From Trueperaceae bacterium (GTDB taxonomy: Bacteria; Deinococcota; Deinococci; Deinococcales; Trueperaceae), in contig PXAU01000247.1 in the NCBI GenBank assembly GCA_003567075.1, positions 1 through 10,364 on the forward strand: a stretch of DNA of 10,364 bases, given 5' to 3'. Below the pieces are notes generated by a model, which was not told where the DNA came from, did not search any database, and was given only the letters and a program-made list of their open reading frames with translations. The position numbers and the translations under genes are program-made. Below, one piece after another: positions 6,483 through 10,364 of the stretch (positions are counted from its first letter, which is position 1; the number at the start of each line of letters is the position of its first letter).

Positions 6483-7555
6483 GCAGCGTGGCCCAGCCGC
6501 TGTCAGCGGACGCGCTCTACCCGCTCGGGGCGGGTGCCCCACCGTTGACGATCATCGACGTGCGCTCCCCCGTCGAGGTAGCGCGCGGCGCGCTCCCCGG
6601 CGCCCACGCGCTACCGCTCATGAGCGACGAGGAGCGGCACCAGGTCGGCTTGCGCTACGCCGAAGCTGGCCAGGAGGCGGCGCTGGCGCTCGGCTGGGAG
6701 CTGGTCGGGCCCCACCTGCCGGCGCGCGTGGAGGCCTGGCGGGCGGCGATGCGGGACCGCCCGACCGCCGTAGTGTGCTGGCGCGGTGGCATGCGAAGCG
6801 CGCTGGCCTGCAAGCTGATCGAACGGCCGCAGGCCCGACGGGTCGAGGGCGGCTACAAGGCCGTGCGGGCGGCGTTGGTGGCGTCGCTGCCGGCCGCCGT
6901 CGAGCGCGCGCCGCTGCTCGTGCTCACGGGCTTGACGGGCAGCGGCAAGACCGCGCTGCTCGAACGGCTGGCCGGGCGCAGCGAGCAACTCGAGGCCATC
7001 GACCTCGAGCGGTTGGCGCGGCACCGCGGCAGCAGTTTCGGGGGCTTGGCCGAAGCGCAGCCGCCGCAACCGAGCTTCGAGCACGCGATCGCCTGTCGGC
7101 TGCGCCTGCACCGCGCCCGCTTGGTGTTGCTGGAGGACGAATCGCGCTACATCGGCCGGCGCACCCTTCCCGCGCCGCTGCTGGAGGCGATGCGATGCGC
7201 CCCGGTGGCGCTGCTCGAAGCGCCGCTCCGTGAGCGCGTCGCTCGGGTCTTCGACGAGTACGTGCGAGCCCCGGCCAGGGTCGCTGGCGTCGCCGCGACA
7301 CGGGCCGCGCTCGAAGCCGCCACGCTGCGCTTGCGTAAGCGCCTCGGCGGGCCACGATGCCGCACGGTGCTCGAAGCCCTGGCGCGGGCGGAGGCGGCGT
7401 GGTTCGAGCCCGAGGCCCACGAGGCCTGGATCCGCTTGCTGCTCGAGGCGCATTACGATCGCCTGTACGAGCGCAACCGCGCCGCCTTGGCGCGTACCGT
7501 GGCGCTGCGCGGCGATGCCGACGCGCTGCTCGAAGCCCTCGTGCGCGAGCGCTAG
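6479..7555 (+). CDS. mnmH: tRNA 2-selenouridine synthase MnmH (SelU)
   Basis: Cytoplasmic enzyme that replaces sulfur by selenium at the 2-thiouridine of the wobble base in tRNAs for Lys, Glu and Gln, using selenophosphate; a geranylated thiouridine is the known intermediate. It has 358 residues, close to the roughly 364 of the E. coli enzyme. The N-terminal rhodanese domain has IIDVRSPVE (25-33), the active-site loop CWRGGMRS with C100, and RVEGGYKAVR (121-130). A C-terminal P-loop domain follows: Walker A GLTGSGKT (151-158), the family motif RHRGSSFG (181-188) and EDESRYIGR (219-227). All key residues are present, so it should be active if SelD supplies selenophosphate; no selD is in the window. 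Last gene of the azlC operon, starting at ATGA (6479). A reading that begins earlier is in another frame of chrA and is rejected. Confidence 0.92.
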   Translation: MSSVAQPLSADALYPLGAGAPPLTIIDVRSPVEVARGALPGAHALPLMSDEERHQVGLRYAEAGQEAALALGWELVGPHLPARVEAWRAAMRDRPTAVVCWRGGMRSALACKLIERPQARRVEGGYKAVRAALVASLPAAVERAPLLVLTGLTGSGKTALLERLAGRSEQLEAIDLERLARHRGSSFGGLAEAQPPQPSFEHAIACRLRLHRARLVLLEDESRYIGRRTLPAPLLEAMRCAPVALLEAPLRERVARVFDEYVRAPARVAGVAATRAALEAATLRLRKRLGGPRCRTVLEALARAEAAWFEPEAHEAWIRLLLEAHYDRLYERNRAALARTVALRGDADALLEALVRER

Positions 7556-7559
7556 GACG

Positions 7560-7594
7560 GCCGCGCACGCCCAGGGCAGCAGCCGCGCACGCCC
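7560..7594. repeat. Direct repeat of 13 bp, period 22
   Basis: GCCGCGCACGCCC occurs at 7560-7572 and again at 7582-7594, exactly 22 bases apart, about two helical turns. It lies between the mnmH stop and the fhs -35 element (7610-7615). Two same-face half-sites upstream of a promoter would suit an activator binding as a tandem dimer. The role is inferred; GC richness raises the chance expectation, but 13 identical bases is long for chance here. Confidence 0.6.
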
Positions 7595-7609
7595 GGGTCA
7601 AGCGCCTCT

Positions 7610-7637
7610 TTGAGCGTATTCGGGCCGGCGCTAGGCT
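7610..7637 (+). promoter_or_regulatory. Promoter of fhs (TTGAGC, 16-bp spacer, TAGGCT)
   Basis: A -35 hexamer TTGAGC (7610-7615) and -10 hexamer TAGGCT (7632-7637) with a 16-base spacer form the best vegetative-type promoter in the window. The -10 is the same hexamer as before azlC. Initiation about 7 bases downstream gives a leader of about 3 bases before the ATG at 7647, matching the absence of a ribosome binding site there. Confidence 0.6.
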
Positions 7638-7646
7638 GCGGGCATC

Positions 7647-9281
7647 ATGACGAAGCGAACGCGCCCGATACAGGAGGTCGCGTCGGAGCTCGGCCTCGAC
7701 GCGGAGGCCGTCACCACGCTCGGTCCCAAGAAGGCCAAGGTCGACCCCCATGCGCAGCCTGCCACCGTGGAGGCCGAGGGCGCCTTGATCCTCGTCAGCG
7801 CGATCACCCCGACCCGGTTCGGGGAGGGCAAGACCACCGTCAGCATCGGTCTGGCCGATGGCTTGCGACGGGTGGGCGCACGCGCCTGCCTGGCGCTACG
7901 CGAACCATCGCTCGGGCCCGTGTTCGGGATGAAGGGCGGCGGCACCGGCGGTGGCCGCGCGCAGTTGTCGCCCGCCGACGACGTGAACCTGCACTTCACC
8001 GGCGACCTGCACGCGATCGGCAGCGCCCACAACCTGCTGGCGGCGATGATCGACAGCGAGCTCCATTTCGGCGCCCGCGACGGCGGCGCCGCCAGCGGCA
8101 TCGACCCCGAGCAGGTGACGTGGCCGCGGGTGCTCGACATGAACGACCGGGCGCTGCGCAGCATCGTTCTCGACGCCGGCGGCCGCGCCGAGCGGCGTGG
8201 ACGCTTCGACATCACCGCCGCCAGCGAGGTGATGGCGAGCCTCGCGCTGGCGGGTTCGCTCGACGACCTGCGGGTGCGCCTGGGACGGACGGTCGTGGGT
8301 TGGCGCCGCGACGGCAGTCCCGTCACCAGCGACGACGTGGTGGCGACCGAAGCCATGGTCGCCCTGTTGCGCGAGGCGCTGCGGCCCAACCTGGTGCAGA
8401 GCGCGGACGGCACGCCCGCGCTGGTGCACTGCGGTCCCTTCGCCAACATCGCGCACGGCTGCTCCAGCGTGCTGGCCACGCGCCTCGCGCTGCGCCACGC
8501 CGAAGTGGTGGTGAGCGAGGCGGGATTCGGCTTCGACCTGGGCGGCGAGAAGTTCTTGCACATCAAGGCGCCGCAAGCCGGTGTCTGGCCGCGCTGCGTG
8601 GTGCTGGTCGCGACGGTGCGGGCGCTCGCACATCACGGCGGCGGCGATCTGGCAACGGGCCTGGCCCACCTCGACCGCCAGGTGGCGAACGTGCGCGCCT
8701 TCGGTCTGCCGGTGGTGGTGGCGCTCAACGTCTTCGCCGACGACAGCGAGGCCGACCTGAGCGCCATCGAGGAGCGCTCGCGCGCGCTGGACGCCGCCAT
8801 CGCACGCTGCACCGCGTTCGCCGAGGGCGGCTCGGGCGGCGTCGCGCTGGCGGCCGCCGTGCGCGAGCAGCTGCGAGTCACGGCCGACGACCCGCCGCGG
8901 CCTCGGTCCCTCTACCCCAAGGACGCACCGTTGCCGGAGAAGCTCCGCAGCCTGGCTCGGACCGTCTACGGCGCCGCCGACGTCCGCTTCGACGAGCGAG
9001 CGCGGGCCGACCTCGAGCGCATCGACGCCGCAGGCTTCGGCACGCTGCCGGTGTGCGTGGCGAAGACGAACCTGTCGTTCAGCGACGACCCCAAGGCGGG
9101 CGGCTTGGCCGAAGGTTTCACGCCGACCGTGACCGAAGTGCGCCTTGCCGCCGGCGCCGGCTTCGTGGTGGCCCTGATGGGGCGCATCTTCACGATGCCA
9201 GGACTGCCGCGCGAGCCTGCCGCACGCAAGGTGCGGGTGGAGTCCAGCGGACGCGTGCGCGGCCTGATGCAGGGCGGTTGA
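7647..9281 (+). CDS. fhs: Formate--tetrahydrofolate ligase
   Basis: Joins formate to tetrahydrofolate with ATP hydrolysis to give 10-formyltetrahydrofolate, a one-carbon donor for purine, Met-tRNA formylation and related paths; cytoplasmic. It has 544 residues, slightly under the usual 550-560. In order: the P-loop ITPTRFGEGKTT (53-64), REPSLGPVFGMKGGGTGGG (85-103), NLHFTGDLHAI (114-124), RVLDMNDRALR (161-171), FDITAASEVMA (187-197), GTPALVHCGPFANIAHGC (255-272), EAGFGFDLGGEKF (291-303), AKTNLSFSDDP (472-482) and AGAGFVVALMGRIFTMPGLP (502-521). From memory of the family, Arg104 stands where an aromatic residue usually follows GGG, and KAPQ (307-310) replaces the usual KCR, so it is a divergent but apparently intact member. 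The start is ATG at 7647, 9 bases after a -10; no Shine-Dalgarno. Confidence 0.93.
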   Translation: MTKRTRPIQEVASELGLDAEAVTTLGPKKAKVDPHAQPATVEAEGALILVSAITPTRFGEGKTTVSIGLADGLRRVGARACLALREPSLGPVFGMKGGGTGGGRAQLSPADDVNLHFTGDLHAIGSAHNLLAAMIDSELHFGARDGGAASGIDPEQVTWPRVLDMNDRALRSIVLDAGGRAERRGRFDITAASEVMASLALAGSLDDLRVRLGRTVVGWRRDGSPVTSDDVVATEAMVALLREALRPNLVQSADGTPALVHCGPFANIAHGCSSVLATRLALRHAEVVVSEAGFGFDLGGEKFLHIKAPQAGVWPRCVVLVATVRALAHHGGGDLATGLAHLDRQVANVRAFGLPVVVALNVFADDSEADLSAIEERSRALDAAIARCTAFAEGGSGGVALAAAVREQLRVTADDPPRPRSLYPKDAPLPEKLRSLARTVYGAADVRFDERARADLERIDAAGFGTLPVCVAKTNLSFSDDPKAGGLAEGFTPTVTEVRLAAGAGFVVALMGRIFTMPGLPREPAARKVRVESSGRVRGLMQGG

Positions 9282-9321
9282 AGGCCCTCGCACCGGTACC
9301 CGGAACGGCAGCGAGTCGAGC

Positions 9322-9346
9322 GGCGTCGGCCTCCGTGGCCGACGCC
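9322..9346. terminator. Hairpin between convergent fhs and SPFH genes, bidirectional terminator candidate
   Basis: Perfect 10-bp stem GGCGTCGGCC (9322-9331) / GGCCGACGCC (9337-9346) with a 5-base loop. It lies 40 bases after the fhs stop and 23 bases after the stop of the minus-strand SPFH gene, where a shared terminator is expected. Neither side has a U-tract, so termination would be non-canonical or factor-assisted. Confidence 0.65.
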
Positions 9347-9369
9347 ACCACCCGTTGGAAGGCGACGCT

Positions 9370-10305
9370 TCAGTCGCCGCGCGCGAGTTGGCGCATGTCG
9401 AGCAGGTAGTTGCCGTCGGTCGGCAGCATGATCGTCTGCACCGACGGGGCGAGCCGTTGGGCGAACTCGAGCTGAATCAGGTCGGGGTTGTCACGAAGCG
9501 CGTCGGCGCGCAAGCGCAACGCCTCCGACTCGCCCTCGGCCCTGGCGATGACCGCGTCGCGCTCGCCCTCGGCTTCGATGACGCGCCGCTGCGCCGCGAT
9601 CTCGGACTGGCGGCGACGGTTCTCCTCGACCTCCACCTGCTGCTCGGCCGCCTGCTTCTCCTCGATCGCGTCCGTGATCAAGGTGGGGATGCGCACGTCG
9701 CGCAGCAGCACCCCGAGGATGCGGATGTTGTCGCTGGCGAGGCTGCTGGCCAGCTCGTCCTCGATGCCGCGCTGCAGCTCGACCCGTTGCGCCCCGATCA
9801 GGCTGGCGGCGTTGAAGTCGGCGATGCCATCGCGCACGGCGGTGCGGATCTGCGGCCGGAGCCGCACGTTGACGTACGACGGGCCGATGTCCTGGTGGAG
9901 GCGCGCCGCCTCGCTCGCGACCACCTGGTACAGCACGGTGACGTCGACGCCGATGTCGAGACCCTCGAGCGAGCGGGCGTTGATCTGGTCGCCAGTGGTC
10001 GTGGCCAGCGTGATCTCCTGCTGACGCACGTCGTAGAGCGTCACCTGCTGCAGCACCGGCAGTACGAGGTGGAACCCCTCGCCCAGCTCGCGATCCTGGA
10101 CGCCGCCGAACACGTTGAACACGACGCCGGCGTTGCCGGCGGGGACGATCACGAAGGCGGCCGAGAGGAAGGCCAGCGCGGCACCGACGACGATGCCGCC
10201 GATCCCGGCGGCACGCATCGGGGCGCGTTGCATCTGGATGCCCTGGACCACGAGCGCGAGGCCGAGGACGGCGAGAGCGAGACCGATCACGAGCAGAAGC
10301 GACAT
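9370..10305 (-). CDS. Prohibitin-like SPFH/Band 7 membrane protein
   Basis: Membrane-anchored scaffold of the SPFH (stomatin/prohibitin/flotillin/HflK-C) superfamily; members form large rings on the membrane and often escort proteases or order lipid domains. It has 311 residues. Two N-terminal hydrophobic segments (about 2-21 and 34-55) come before the SPFH domain (about 54-210): VIVPAGNAGVVFNVFGGVQD, EGFHLVLPVLQQVTLYDVR and LRDVRIP. Then come AIEEKQAAEQQVE (213-225), a charged coiled coil to about 270, and a C-terminal tail LPTDGNYLLDM (294-304). The prohibitin-like order is clear; most relatives have one membrane anchor, so two is noteworthy. The start is ATG at 10305-10303 with GGAGGT (10314-10319) 8 bases upstream, the best ribosome binding site in the window. 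No NfeD or FtsH gene lies beside it in view. Partner unknown. Confidence 0.9.
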   Translation of the reverse strand: MSLLLVIGLALAVLGLALVVQGIQMQRAPMRAAGIGGIVVGAALAFLSAAFVIVPAGNAGVVFNVFGGVQDRELGEGFHLVLPVLQQVTLYDVRQQEITLATTTGDQINARSLEGLDIGVDVTVLYQVVASEAARLHQDIGPSYVNVRLRPQIRTAVRDGIADFNAASLIGAQRVELQRGIEDELASSLASDNIRILGVLLRDVRIPTLITDAIEEKQAAEQQVEVEENRRRQSEIAAQRRVIEAEGERDAVIARAEGESEALRLRADALRDNPDLIQLEFAQRLAPSVQTIMLPTDGNYLLDMRQLARGD

Positions 10306-10326
10306 CAGGTAAGACCTCCGAACGGC

Positions 10327-10332
10327 ATGCTA
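10327..10332 (-). promoter_or_regulatory. -10 element TAGCAT for the SPFH gene (weak)
   Basis: TAGCAT on the minus strand fits TANNNT and lies 21 bases before the ATG, so the transcript would begin near 10320 and include the GGAGGT site in a leader of about 15 bases. No TTG-type -35 is seen at normal spacing, and only a few tens of bases remain to the window edge. A promoter further upstream is equally possible. Confidence 0.3.
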
Positions 10333-10364
10333 CCGGCTCCGCGTCTGGCGTGCGGGCAGCCAGA

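Noticed and set aside
6611..7453. Minus-strand open frame of 280 codons opposite mnmH
   Set aside because: No recognisable domain; composition matches reverse reading of a GC-rich gene.
7600..7620. Bulged stem CGC(C)TC-TTT-GAGCG as a terminator of mnmH
   Set aside because: Only five pairs with a bulge, and it coincides with the fhs -35 hexamer; too weak to call.
7896..9293. Long minus-strand open frame (465 codons) opposite fhs
   Set aside because: Repetitive Arg/Gln/His/Ala-rich sequence with no domain; it is an antisense artefact of high-GC codon use in fhs.
7610..9409. 599-codon plus-strand frame overlapping fhs
   Set aside because: Extremely Arg-rich and offset from the fhs frame, which carries all the ligase motifs.

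Overview
The window is very GC-rich and densely coded, with nine complete genes and one partial gene. The taxonomic source is inferred. Two or three genes have a TANNNT -10 hexamer placed so close to the start codon that the mRNA would be leaderless or nearly so. That habit, the high GC and the gene set suggest a Deinococcota member, perhaps a Trueperaceae-like lineage. Actinobacteria and Chloroflexota are not excluded. No rRNA, tRNA, CRISPR array, transposase, integrase or phage gene was seen.

Region 1 (1-2955, minus strand) is a carbohydrate-type ABC importer operon. It is transcribed in the order substrate-binding protein (1738-2955), first permease (778-1641), second permease (781 to beyond the window edge). 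The permeases overlap at a GTGA junction. A 10-bp-stem hairpin lies between the binding protein gene and the permeases, where it could hold the binding protein at a higher level than the membrane subunits. No ATPase gene is visible.

Region 2 (2956-3375) is a 420-bp divergent intergenic stretch without a convincing gene. It holds a GC hairpin in the leader of the binding protein gene and two perfect palindromes that could be operators.

Region 3 (3376-4209, plus) is a PHP-family histidinol-phosphatase that starts with GTG and appears leaderless. A 12-bp perfect inverted repeat follows it, directly before the promoter of the next operon.

Region 4 (4338-7555, plus) is a tight five-gene operon: azlC, azlD, chrA-like 1, chrA-like 2, mnmH. 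Every junction is a 4-base ATGA overlap. It joins a branched-chain amino acid exporter pair, a tandem pair of short CHR-type anion transporters and the tRNA 2-selenouridine synthase. The two CHR proteins are close paralogs with different charge patterns, which suggests an antiparallel heterodimer.

Region 5 (7647-9281, plus) is formate--tetrahydrofolate ligase (fhs), a one-carbon enzyme, with its own -35/-10 promoter. It converges on region 6 (9370-10305, minus), a prohibitin-like SPFH membrane protein. A 10-bp perfect hairpin between them may terminate both.

I found no clear undescribed defence, mobile or RNA system. The most unusual items are the transporter-mnmH operon, the duplicated CHR pair, and the inverted repeat that straddles the azlC -35 position.
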